28,643 bases of DNA from an uncultured Oscillibacter sp. GTDB taxonomy: Bacteria > Bacillota > Clostridia > Oscillospirales > Oscillospiraceae. The notes beneath the pieces are model-generated. The model saw nothing but the letters and a program-made list of their open reading frames with translations. It ran no database searches and was not told the origin of the DNA. Shown here one piece after another: positions 7,680 through 14,477 of the stretch. Positions within the stretch are counted from its first letter, which is position 1; every line of letters starts with the position of its first letter. The position numbers and the translations under genes are program-made. The DNA is taken from contig CAJTVF010000033.1 of the NCBI GenBank assembly GCA_910579435.1, positions 1-28,643 on the forward strand, given 5' to 3'.

Positions 7680-10208
7680 TCATTGTATGCCCAGCACCTT
7701 GTAGTCTTGGTCCTCCACGGCCTTTTTCAGGGCCTCGTCCGTCAGGGCCCCGGAGAGGGTCACTACCGCCGTGCCGCTCTCGTGGCTGACGTTGGCGGCG
7801 CTGACCTCCGGCAGGGCCTCCAGGGCCTTCTTAACCCGGGCCTCGCAGTGTCCGCACATCATGCCCTCGATTTTCATGGTCTTTTCCATTGTCGTTACCT
7901 CCTCGGAATGTTTGGCGTGTCTCGCCTGGATGGGTTTGTCTTTCTTCGCGTCCCGCAGGTCGAACAGGTTCAGCCGCAGGGCGTTGGAAACTACGCAGAA
8001 GCTGGAGAGGCTCATAGCCGCCGCACCGAACATGGGGTTCAGCGTCAGGCCAAAGGGGATGAAGAGCCCCGCCGCCAGGGGAATGCCGATGGTGTTGTAG
8101 AAGAAGGCCCAGAACAGGTTCTGGTGAATGTTCCGCAGGGTGGCCCGGCTGAGCCGGATAGCGGCGGGCACGTCGGAGAGGCGGCTTTTCATCAGCACCA
8201 CGTCCGCCGCGTCAATAGCCACGTCCGCCCCCGCGCCGATGGCGACGCCGGTGTCCGCCCGGGTGAGGGCCGGGGCGTCGTTGATGCCGTCGCCTACCAT
8301 GGCCACCTTGCCCTGCTCCTTGAGCCTCCGGATGACGCTTTCCTTGCCGTCGGGCAGGACTCCGGCGATGACCTCGTCCACCCCGGCCTGCTTGCCGATG
8401 GCCTCGGCGGTACGCGGATTGTCCCCGGTGAGCATTACCACCCGGATGCCCATATTCTGGAGCTCCCTCACTGCCTGGGGACTGTCCTCCTTGATGACGT
8501 CCGCCACGGCGATCACGCCCAGCAGCATACCGTCCCGGCTGAAAAACATGGGAGTCTTTCCCTGGGCGGACAGCGCCTCGGCTTTGGCCTGGGTCTCCCG
8601 GGACACCGCTGCACGGGTGCTGATGAAACCGTAATTCCCGCCGCTGAGGGCAGCCCCTTTCCACTTTCCGGTCAGTCCGTTTCCCGGAAGGACCTGGAAG
8701 TCCGTGACCTCCTCCAGAGGAACCTGCTCATCCTCCGCTTTCTGGAGAATGGCTCGTGCCAGGGGGTGCTCGCTCTTTCTCTCCAGGGCGCAGGCCAGCC
8801 GCAGCAGCTGCTGCTCCCCATCGCACAGCCCCTCCTCCGGAAGGATATCCGTCACCCTGGGCTCGCCCCTGGTGATGGTGCCCGTCTTGTCCAGGGCCAC
8901 GATTTCCGTCCGGCCCGCAGCCTCCAGGGAGGCGGCGGTCTTGAACAGGATGCCGTTTTTCGCCCCCATGCCATTGCCCACCATGATGGCCACCGGCGTA
9001 GCCAGGCCCAGGGCGCAGGGACAGGAAATGACCAGCACGGAGATGCCCCTTGCCAGGGCGAAGCCGATGGCCTGCCCCAGCAGCAGCCACACGGCGGTGG
9101 TGACCAAGGCCACGCCGATGACCGCCGGGACGAAGACGCCGGAAACCTTGTCGGCAATTTTGGCGATGGGGGCCTTCGTCGCAGCCGCGTCGCTGACCAT
9201 CTGGATGATCTGGGACAGGGTGGTGTCCTCTCCCACCCGGGTGGCCCGGCATTTGAGAAAACCGGACTGGTTCACCGTGGCGGCGGACACGCCGTCCCCT
9301 GGGGCCTTGTCCACGGGGATGCTCTCTCCGGTGAGGGCGGACTCGTTGACGGCGCTGGTCCCCTCAACGACCACGCCGTCCACCGGGATGTTCTCCCCGG
9401 GGCGGACCAGGAACACGTCGTCCTTTTGGACCTGCTCAATGGGGACCGTCACCTCCTGGCCCTCCCGCTCCAGCACGGCGGTTTTGGGGGCCAGCTTCAT
9501 GAGGCTTTTCAGCGCGTCGGTGGTTTTCCCCTTGGACCGGGCCTCCAGCATCTTGCCCACGGTGATGAGGGTCAGGATCATGGCGGCGGACTCGAAGTAG
9601 AACTCCATCATGTAGTCCATCACTGCGCCCATGTCCCCCCGGACCTGGGCGTCCGTCATGGCGAAGAGGGCGTAGGTGCTGTAGACGAAGGCCGCCGTGG
9701 CCCCCAAGGCCACCAGAGTGTCCATGTTCGGAGCGCGGTGCCAGAGGCTCTTGAAGCCGCTGATGAAGAATTTCTGGTTGATGACCATGACGGCCACTGT
9801 CAGCAGCAGCTGCAAAAGGCCCATGGCCACGTGGTTTCCCTGGAGGAAGGCGGGGACGGGCCAATTCCACATCATATGGCCCATGGAGAAGTACATGAGC
9901 ACTGCCAGAAAGAGCAGGGAGGACCAGAGGCGCCGTTTCAAAAGCGGGGTCTCATGGTCCGCCAGAGCCTCTTCCGGGTTGGCGGCGCTGGCGGAGGCGG
10001 CTTTCTCCACGCCCTTCCTGGACGCGCCGTAGCCCGCCTCCTCCACGGCGGCGATGACCTCGGCGGCGGAGGCGCTGCCCTCCACGCCCATGGAGTTGGT
10101 CAAGAGGCTGACGGAGCAGGACGTGACGCCCGGCACCTTGCCCACGGCCTTTTCCACCCGGGCGGAGCAGGCGGCGCAGCTCATGCCGGTAACGTTGTAT
10201 TGTTCCAT
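7680..10208 (-). CDS. copA: Copper-exporting P1B-type ATPase with N- and C-terminal metal-binding domains
   Basis: CopA pumps Cu(I) out of the cytoplasm using ATP. The 842-residue protein begins with a heavy-metal-associated (HMA) domain carrying MSCAAC (metal Cys11 and Cys14). It then has the P1B membrane core with CPC at residues 396-398, a TGES actuator motif, the phosphorylated Asp440 in DKTGT and the GDGIND hinge. Unusually for the family, the C-terminus (from about residue 774) is a second complete HMA domain with GMMCGHC (Cys785, Cys788), resembling the chaperone CopZ. That domain has its own ribosome-binding site and in-frame ATG (see 7887-7904). The start follows AGGAGGT. csoR lies 37 bases upstream on the same strand, so the two probably form one copper-induced operon. 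Confidence 0.95.
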   Translation of the reverse strand: MEQYNVTGMSCAACSARVEKAVGKVPGVTSCSVSLLTNSMGVEGSASAAEVIAAVEEAGYGASRKGVEKAASASAANPEEALADHETPLLKRRLWSSLLFLAVLMYFSMGHMMWNWPVPAFLQGNHVAMGLLQLLLTVAVMVINQKFFISGFKSLWHRAPNMDTLVALGATAAFVYSTYALFAMTDAQVRGDMGAVMDYMMEFYFESAAMILTLITVGKMLEARSKGKTTDALKSLMKLAPKTAVLEREGQEVTVPIEQVQKDDVFLVRPGENIPVDGVVVEGTSAVNESALTGESIPVDKAPGDGVSAATVNQSGFLKCRATRVGEDTTLSQIIQMVSDAAATKAPIAKIADKVSGVFVPAVIGVALVTTAVWLLLGQAIGFALARGISVLVISCPCALGLATPVAIMVGNGMGAKNGILFKTAASLEAAGRTEIVALDKTGTITRGEPRVTDILPEEGLCDGEQQLLRLACALERKSEHPLARAILQKAEDEQVPLEEVTDFQVLPGNGLTGKWKGAALSGGNYGFISTRAAVSRETQAKAEALSAQGKTPMFFSRDGMLLGVIAVADVIKEDSPQAVRELQNMGIRVVMLTGDNPRTAEAIGKQAGVDEVIAGVLPDGKESVIRRLKEQGKVAMVGDGINDAPALTRADTGVAIGAGADVAIDAADVVLMKSRLSDVPAAIRLSRATLRNIHQNLFWAFFYNTIGIPLAAGLFIPFGLTLNPMFGAAAMSLSSFCVVSNALRLNLFDLRDAKKDKPIQARHAKHSEEVTTMEKTMKIEGMMCGHCEARVKKALEALPEVSAANVSHESGTAVVTLSGALTDEALKKAVEDQDYKVLGIQ
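7887..7904 (-). promoter_or_regulatory. Internal ribosome-binding site and in-frame start for a CopZ-like domain
   Basis: On the minus strand GAGGAGGT (7904-7897) stands seven bases before an ATG (7889-7887) that is in frame with copA. Translation from it would give a 69-residue protein starting MEKTMKIEGMMCGHCEARV, the size and motif of a free CopZ copper chaperone. The Shine-Dalgarno sequence encodes Glu-Glu-Val within copA. Its strength matches that of real starts in this window. Whether it is used is inference. Confidence 0.55.
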
Positions 10209-10245
10209 AAGCGGGACCTCCTATTTTAAAAGAAGTTTATAAAAG

Positions 10246-10542
10246 CTATTTCATCAGTTTCTGGAGGGTACACAGCAGCTCCTCCACCGTTTCATCCTTC
10301 CCCTCCCGGATGTCCCGGGTGACGCAGGTGCGGATATGATCGGAGAGCAGCTCCTTGGCAAAGGCGTTCAGAGCCGCGTTGGCGGCGGCTACCTGGGCCA
10401 GGATGTCGGGACAGTAGGCACTGCGCTCCACCATGCCCCGGATGCCCCGGATCTGGCCTTCCACCCGGTTCAGGCGGTTGATGAGCCGCTTGTATTCCTC
10501 CTCGGTGCGCTCCTTGGTCTTGTGGCAGTCGCAGGTCTCCAT
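10246..10542 (-). CDS. csoR: CsoR-family copper-sensing repressor
   Basis: This 98-residue all-helical repressor of the CsoR/RcnR family releases DNA when Cu(I) binds. It shows the family helix RLINRLNRVEGQIRGI and the Cys/His/Cys copper ligands: a Cys in SAYCPD, then His and Cys in DHIRTC. The N-terminal METCDCHK adds extra Cys and His residues. I chose the ATG at 10542 because AAGGAGGC lies eight bases upstream; the longer ORF begins inside the operator and promoter. It precedes copA by 37 bases. Two palindromes matching CsoR operators lie directly upstream, so it most likely represses its own operon. Confidence 0.93.
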   Translation of the reverse strand: METCDCHKTKERTEEEYKRLINRLNRVEGQIRGIRGMVERSAYCPDILAQVAAANAALNAFAKELLSDHIRTCVTRDIREGKDETVEELLCTLQKLMK

Positions 10543-10564
10543 GGCGGACGCCTCCTTGCTTAAA

Positions 10565-10614
10565 ATACCCCGGCGGGGTATTTTAATAATATACCCTCCG
10601 GGGGTATTTGTCAA
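10565..10614 (-). promoter_or_regulatory. csoR-copA promoter with two CsoR-type operators
   Basis: On the minus strand TTGACA (10614-10609) and TATTAT (10591-10586) are spaced by 17 bases. Two 17-bp near-palindromes are present. ATACCCTCCGGGGGTAT (10591-10607) fills the spacer, and ATACCCCGGCGGGGTAT (10565-10581) lies just beyond the -10 box. G/C-rich inverted repeats flanked by ATA/TAT are typical CsoR operators. Binding to both would block polymerase access and escape. Confidence 0.85.
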
Positions 10615-10635
10615 GCCCCATTTGAAAAGAAAAAG

Positions 10636-10665
10636 CCCGGCGCAGGGAGTGTTCCCTGCGCCGGG
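10636..10665 (-). terminator. Terminator of the beta-helix acyltransferase-like gene
   Basis: A 13-bp perfect stem (CCCGGCGCAGGGA with its complement) and a four-base loop are followed on the minus strand by CTTTTTCTTTT. It ends the transcription unit lying at 10714-11351 before the csoR promoter. Confidence 0.85.
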
Positions 10666-10713
10666 ACGTTCTATGAGCTGGGATCAATCCCGGGGACGAT
10701 GTTTCCCGGTCCC

Positions 10714-10735
10714 TTAAATCAGTGCTTCCTTAAAG
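10714..10735. repeat. Copy of the MITE terminal repeat at the 3' end of the acyltransferase-like gene
   Basis: These 22 bases are identical to bases 2416-2437, which hold the right end of the MITE, its TTAA target duplication and two further bases. No partner end is found nearby, so this is a solo end or the remnant of a deletion. Read on the minus strand it supplies the last codons (FKEALI) and the TAA stop of the overlapping gene. Confidence 0.75.
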
Positions 10736-11351
10736 ATGCTGTCCGGCGGGACGGCTCCCCGGACGGAGGACAGGGGATAGACGCTGGCGTTCCGCCCAAG
10801 GATGGGGCCAGGATTCAGCACGCTGTTGCAGCCTGCCTCCACATGGTCCCCCAGGATGGCCCCGAACTTTTTCCAGCCGGTCTCCAGGCGCTCCTCGCCA
10901 TTCCGCACCGTCACCAGGGTCTTGCCGGATTTGACGCTGGAGGTGATGGAGCCCGCGCCCATATGGTTCTTGAAGCCCAGAATGGGGTCCCCCACGTAGC
11001 TATAGTGAGGGGTCTGCACGCCGCTGAAGAGAATGACGCTTTTCAGCTCCACGGAGTTGCCTACCACGCAGCCCCCGCCCACCAGGGCGGAGTCCCGGAT
11101 AAAGGCGCAGTGCCGGACCCCGGCGCCCGGGCCGATGATGCAGGGCGCGCCCAGGAACGCCGTGGGGGCGGCGGAGGCGGTTTTGTGGACCCAGACGCCG
11201 GGGGAATGCTCCCCATACTCCGCCGGGGCCCCAGGGTGAGGATCAGGGTCTTGACGCTGTCCGGGGCCTCCCAGGGGTATTGGAAGCGGGCGAGGTAGTC
11301 CCCCGCCAGGGTGTGGGAGAGGTCCAGCAGGGCCGTGGTGGTCAGATTCAC
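10714..11351 (-). pseudogene. Left-handed beta-helix acyltransferase-like gene with a frameshift
   Basis: Two overlapping frames together make one protein of about 212 residues. The 5' part starts at GTG 11351 after AGGAGG and reads MNLTTTALLDLSHTLAG to LILTLG. After the G run at 11229-11232 the frame shifts, and the second part continues AEYGEHSPGVWVHKTASAA. The second part has the hexapeptide-repeat pattern of left-handed beta-helix nucleotide-sugar acyltransferases (GCVVGNSVELKSVILF, YVGDPILG, HMGAGSIT), like the GlmU C-terminal half. Such short proteins are often annotated as UDP-GlcNAc pyrophosphorylase-related, but no nucleotidyltransferase domain is present. One extra G would restore the frame. 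A minus-strand promoter lies at 11401-11428. Whether this is a real mutation or an assembly error cannot be told here. Confidence 0.75.
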
Positions 11352-11400
11352 AAAAGCGCGCCTCCTGTTTTTGCCGCCGGATGGGCGGCAGCCTGGTCAC

Positions 11401-11428
11401 ATAATATACCAGGTTCCCAGAGTTGCAA
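11401..11428 (-). promoter_or_regulatory. Probable promoter of the acyltransferase-like gene
   Basis: On the minus strand TTGCAA (11428-11423) and TATTAT (11406-11401) are separated by 16 bases. They lie about 50 bases upstream of the GTG start and just after the stop codon of the deacetylase gene. Confidence 0.55.
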
Positions 11429-11433
11429 GGAGC

Positions 11434-12240
11434 TCAGCTCTCCGGCAGCTCCTCCAGAGAGGCGAAGCGGTAGCCCATGTCCTCCCACTTGGTGAGAAGC
11501 TCGTCCAAAATGTCCGCGTTGGTTTTGGACGTGGAGTGGAGCAGGACGATGGCCCCGTCGTGAATGCGGGGAAGGAGCTTGGCATAAGCCTGCTCCGCCG
11601 TGGGCTGGTTGTCCACGTACCAATCCACGTAGGCCAGGCTCCAGAACACCGTCTTATAGCCCAGGGCCTGGGCCTGCTTCAGGTTTTCCTGGCTGTACTT
11701 CCCCTGGGGCGGGCGGTAAAAGCGGGGAAGCTCCTGCCCGGTGGTCTCCTGGTAGAGGGCCGCCAGGCTCTCCAGCTCCTTCTGGAAGGCGGCCTGGTCC
11801 GAGATGGCGGACATGTCCGGGTGGTGATAGGTGTGGTTGCCCACGATGTGGCCCTCCTCCGCCATGCGGCGGATGATGTCCGGGGCGGATTCGATCATGC
11901 CGCCCACCACGAAGAAGGCCGCGGGGGCGTTGTGCTTTTTCAGGGCGTCCAGAATCTGTTCCGTATAGCCGTTTTCATAGCCGCAGTCGAAGGTCAGGTA
12001 GATCACCTTCTGAGACGTGTCCCCCAGAAACCAGGCGTCGTACCGGGCCAGGTCCTCCACGCTGGCGTTGCCCACGGGGGACTGGCCCTCGTTGGGGAAG
12101 GAGAGGCCCCAGTTGTCGGCGGAGGCCGGAATGATGGCCGGAGCGGCGGCGGGGAGGGTTTTTCCCTGCAAATAGAGCATCCCCGCCAGAAAGAGGATGG
12201 GGAGCATGAGCAAACATAAGTTTCGCATACGCTGGAGCAT
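11434..12240 (-). CDS. pdaA: PdaA-like polysaccharide deacetylase (spore cortex muramic delta-lactam synthesis)
   Basis: The 268-residue protein has an N-terminal hydrophobic anchor or signal (about residues 7-24) and a NodB deacetylase domain. Motifs seen are TFDCGYENGY with catalytic-site Asp85, NHTYHH with metal ligands His136 and His140, RPPQGKYS (Arg176), DWYVDN and LLHS (His235). The sequence NWG near the N-terminus, the TFDxGYENGYT form and the VFWSxAxVDW block match Bacillus PdaA, which removes acetyl groups from N-acetylmuramic acid to allow delta-lactam formation in spore cortex. The ATG at 12240 follows GGAGG; the ORF start ten codons upstream has no such site. Together with BofA it argues for a sporulating organism. 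Confidence 0.85.
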   Translation of the reverse strand: MLQRMRNLCLLMLPILFLAGMLYLQGKTLPAAAPAIIPASADNWGLSFPNEGQSPVGNASVEDLARYDAWFLGDTSQKVIYLTFDCGYENGYTEQILDALKKHNAPAAFFVVGGMIESAPDIIRRMAEEGHIVGNHTYHHPDMSAISDQAAFQKELESLAALYQETTGQELPRFYRPPQGKYSQENLKQAQALGYKTVFWSLAYVDWYVDNQPTAEQAYAKLLPRIHDGAIVLLHSTSKTNADILDELLTKWEDMGYRFASLEELPES

Positions 12241-12304
12241 AGGCACCTCCGGTTTGTGAAATGTTGTCACGGTTCAGCATGTCCGGAGGCGGCGGGATTA
12301 TCGG

Positions 12305-12333
12305 TTGAAAAAGCTGGCGAAAGATGTTATATT
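12305..12333 (+). promoter_or_regulatory. Promoter of the nuclease cluster
   Basis: TTGAAA (12305-12310) and TATATT (12328-12333) are spaced by 17 bases. They lie about 37 bases before the nuclease start codon, in the divergent gap with the deacetylase. Confidence 0.65.
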
Positions 12334-12369
12334 TGGGGTGTCAAAATTTTGCGCTTTAAGGAGGACGGT

Positions 12370-13083
12370 ATGGCGAAGCGAAGAAGCAAAACAAAGCAGC
12401 AGCTGACGCCGAAACAGTTGGCGGCGCTGCTGGTTCTGTGCGTGATTGCGGCGGCGGTCCGATGGTACCTGCGCCCGGAGCCGGTGTCCCTGGAGGACAT
12501 CCCGGAGTGGAGCGGCGCGGCCTATGTGGAGCTGGAGGACAATCAGCCGGGCTTTACCAAGGAGGAGATGACCCTGGAGGTTTTTGAGCATTACAGCGAC
12601 CTGGATTACCTGGGACGCTGCGGCGTGGCTTACGCCAACATCTGCCCGGAGCTGATGCCAACGGAGGACCGGGAGTCCATCGGAAGCGTGAAGCCCACGG
12701 GCTGGGTCTCCGCCAAGTACGACTGCGTGGACGGGAAGTATCTCTACAACCGCTGCCACCTCATCGGCTTCCAGCTGGCGGGGGAGAACGCCAACGAGAA
12801 AAACCTCATCACCGGCACCCGGTATTTGAACGTCACCGGGATGCTGCCCTTTGAAAACGACGTGGCGGATTACGTCCAGCGGACCGATAACCACGTTCTC
12901 TACCGGGTGACGCCGGTGTTTGTGGGGACGGAGCTGGTGGCCCGGGGCGTGCAGATGGAGGCGTACTCCGTGGAGGACGCCGGGGACGGCGTCTGCTTCA
13001 ACGTCTTCGCCTACAACGCCCAGCCTGGGGTGATCATTGATTACGCCACCGGGGAGAGCTGGCTGGAGGAAGACGCGGCATGA
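12370..13083 (+). CDS. Membrane-anchored DNA/RNA non-specific endonuclease
   Basis: The 237-residue protein has a basic N-terminus, one membrane segment (about residues 16-32) and an extracytoplasmic nuclease domain of the beta-beta-alpha metal (EndA/NucA-like) superfamily. The active-site segment is YNRCHLIG, with the likely general base His130, followed by NEKNLITGTRYLN containing the metal-site Asn. The family's usual motif is DRGH, so the N-R-C-H form is a divergent subgroup common in Firmicutes. Likely roles are degrading external nucleic acid for nutrition or processing DNA during uptake. The ATG follows AAGGAGG at a five-base gap. Its TGA stop overlaps the next start codon in ATGA, so the two genes are translationally coupled. 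Confidence 0.85.
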   Translation: MAKRRSKTKQQLTPKQLAALLVLCVIAAAVRWYLRPEPVSLEDIPEWSGAAYVELEDNQPGFTKEEMTLEVFEHYSDLDYLGRCGVAYANICPELMPTEDRESIGSVKPTGWVSAKYDCVDGKYLYNRCHLIGFQLAGENANEKNLITGTRYLNVTGMLPFENDVADYVQRTDNHVLYRVTPVFVGTELVARGVQMEAYSVEDAGDGVCFNVFAYNAQPGVIIDYATGESWLEEDAA

Positions 13084-13754
13084 GGCTTTGGGAACAGTTT
13101 GACCGGATGGTGGTCTTTGATACGGAGACCACGGGCATCGACTTTGGAAAAGACCGGATCATCGAGATTGGCGCGGTGTCCCTGGAAAATGGGGCGGAGG
13201 CCGGAGGCATGGACCTCTTCGTCCGCCTGCCGGAGGGGCGGCGGCTGGACCCCTTCATCACAAACCTGACCGGCATCACCGAGGAGCGGCTGGCGGCGGA
13301 GGGCGTGGGGGACGAGGAGGCCGCCCGGGCCTTTGCGGAGCTGCTGGAGGGGGCGGAGCGGCCGCTGGTCGTGGCCTACAACGCCCAGTTTGACCTGAAT
13401 TTCCTCTATGGCCTTCTCCGGCCCTGGGGGCTGGCGGAGGCATTGAAAAGGCCCCGGTTCCTGGACGCGCTGACGGTGTACCGGGACCGGCGGGACTACC
13501 CCCACAAGCTGGAGAACGCCATTTCCGCCTATGGCCTGGAGGACCGGGCGGTGAACAGCCACCGGGCGATTGACGACGCCCGGGCGGCGGCGCTGCTGCT
13601 GGAGGCCATGGCGGCGGAACGGGACGATTTGGAACAGTATATCGACCTCTTCGGGTCCCATCCGAAATACGGCGTTTCGGGACGAAAAATCTCCTCCGTT
13701 ACCTATCGCCCCCAGCCCTATGACCGGAGGAAGCCCCTGTATGAGCTGGCATAG
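13080..13754 (+). CDS. DnaQ-like 3'-5' exonuclease (DEDDh)
   Basis: This 224-residue protein is a DEDDh-family exonuclease related to the proofreading domain of DNA polymerase III. The catalytic residues visible are Asp14 and Glu16 (FDTETTG), Asp105 (NAQFDLNFL), His161 and Asp166 (HRAIDDARA). About 45 residues follow the domain, rich in Tyr and Arg, and no polymerase or BRCT domain is attached, so it is a free exonuclease. The gene overlaps the upstream nuclease gene by four bases (ATGA). Co-expression with a secreted or membrane nuclease suggests linked nucleic-acid turnover, but the link is inference. Confidence 0.9.
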   Translation: MRLWEQFDRMVVFDTETTGIDFGKDRIIEIGAVSLENGAEAGGMDLFVRLPEGRRLDPFITNLTGITEERLAAEGVGDEEAARAFAELLEGAERPLVVAYNAQFDLNFLYGLLRPWGLAEALKRPRFLDALTVYRDRRDYPHKLENAISAYGLEDRAVNSHRAIDDARAAALLLEAMAAERDDLEQYIDLFGSHPKYGVSGRKISSVTYRPQPYDRRKPLYELA

Positions 13755-13763
13755 GAGGGTCAT

Positions 13764-14135
13764 ATGGCAGTTCCCAAATTTTATGAATGCTCCGGCCTGC
13801 GCTATCAGGGCCTGAAGCCCGGAGAGCTGCTGATTGGAAAGGGCATGATGGCCTATTGGGTTCCAATCCTGTCGTTTGGAACGGCGCACTCCTGCGATTC
13901 CCATTCCGGGACGCTGTATGTGACGGACCGAAGGGTGTTCTTCCGGACTATGTGGAGCGGTTACGTGGAGTTTGAGCTGAAGCTGCCGGACATCCGGGGC
14001 TTTTCCATTGGGAAAAGAGGGCTGTTTACCCAGGTGACGCTGCACAGCCGGGATGGAGAAAAGCTCTGGTTTACCGGATTTCCCGTGAAGAAGATGCAGG
14101 AGTGGCTGCTGCGGGCGGGCGTCAAGCCGCTGTAG
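13764..14135 (+). CDS. PH/GRAM-like domain protein
   Basis: The 123-residue product starts at an ATG after TAGGAGGG. Its pattern TLYVTDRRVFF, then a Trp and alternating hydrophobic strands, and a final helix (PVKKMQEWLLRAG) fits the GRAM or bacterial PH-like fold: a small beta barrel capped by one helix. Two short hydrophobic stretches near residues 25-40 are too short to be confident membrane segments. The gene lies nine bases after the exonuclease gene and is probably in the same operon. The biochemical role is unknown. Confidence 0.7.
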   Translation: MAVPKFYECSGLRYQGLKPGELLIGKGMMAYWVPILSFGTAHSCDSHSGTLYVTDRRVFFRTMWSGYVEFELKLPDIRGFSIGKRGLFTQVTLHSRDGEKLWFTGFPVKKMQEWLLRAGVKPL

Positions 14136-14149
14136 GGAGGCGTGGGAGG

Positions 14150-14428
14150 ATGGAATTTCCTGACTGGCTGGACAACGCGGCGGTGCTGGAGTTTTCAAGC
14201 CAAGGGGATTTTGGGACCGTCCTGGGAGACGGGAGAAGGGTCCGGCATCTGGCGATTTGCCAATATCCCGGCGAAGCGGGCTGTTATCTGTTTTTCTGCG
14301 CCGGACACCATGAGCGTTACGCTGTCATAACGGATGACCTGCTGGAATCCGTTGAGGCGTGCAAACGGTCCGCGTCAAGATTTGAAGCGGTGGTGTGGAA
14401 TCAAAAAGGCAGAGGGACCGCACCATAA
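14150..14428 (+). CDS. Hypothetical small protein, 92 residues
   Basis: I do not recognise this protein. The ATG at 14150 follows AGGGAGG with a nine-base gap, and the gene lies 14 bases after the PH-like gene. It looks like a small alpha/beta protein with strands such as HLAICQYP and CYLFFCAG and a helix near DDLLESVEACKRSA. No signal peptide or membrane segment is seen. It is the last gene of the nuclease run and is followed by a terminator. Confidence 0.65.
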   Translation: MEFPDWLDNAAVLEFSSQGDFGTVLGDGRRVRHLAICQYPGEAGCYLFFCAGHHERYAVITDDLLESVEACKRSASRFEAVVWNQKGRGTAP

Positions 14429-14436
14429 ATACAGGA

Positions 14437-14462
14437 AAGCGCCCGGCTGGCCGCCGGGCGCT
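14437..14462. terminator. Bidirectional terminator between convergent genes
   Basis: The hairpin AAGCGCCCGGC / GCCGGGCGCTT with a short loop is followed by CTCTTT on the plus strand. The minus strand has weaker flanking Ts (CCTGTATTTAT). It sits between the plus-strand run ending at 14428 and the minus-strand gene ending at 14478. Confidence 0.75.
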
Positions 14463-14477
14463 TCTCTTTGCCATGTT

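Noticed and set aside
7602..10229. Long open frame on the plus strand, 875 codons
   Set aside because: It is the antisense of copA, rich in His, Gly and Gln from the GC-biased codons of the real gene, and has no ribosome-binding site or known domain.
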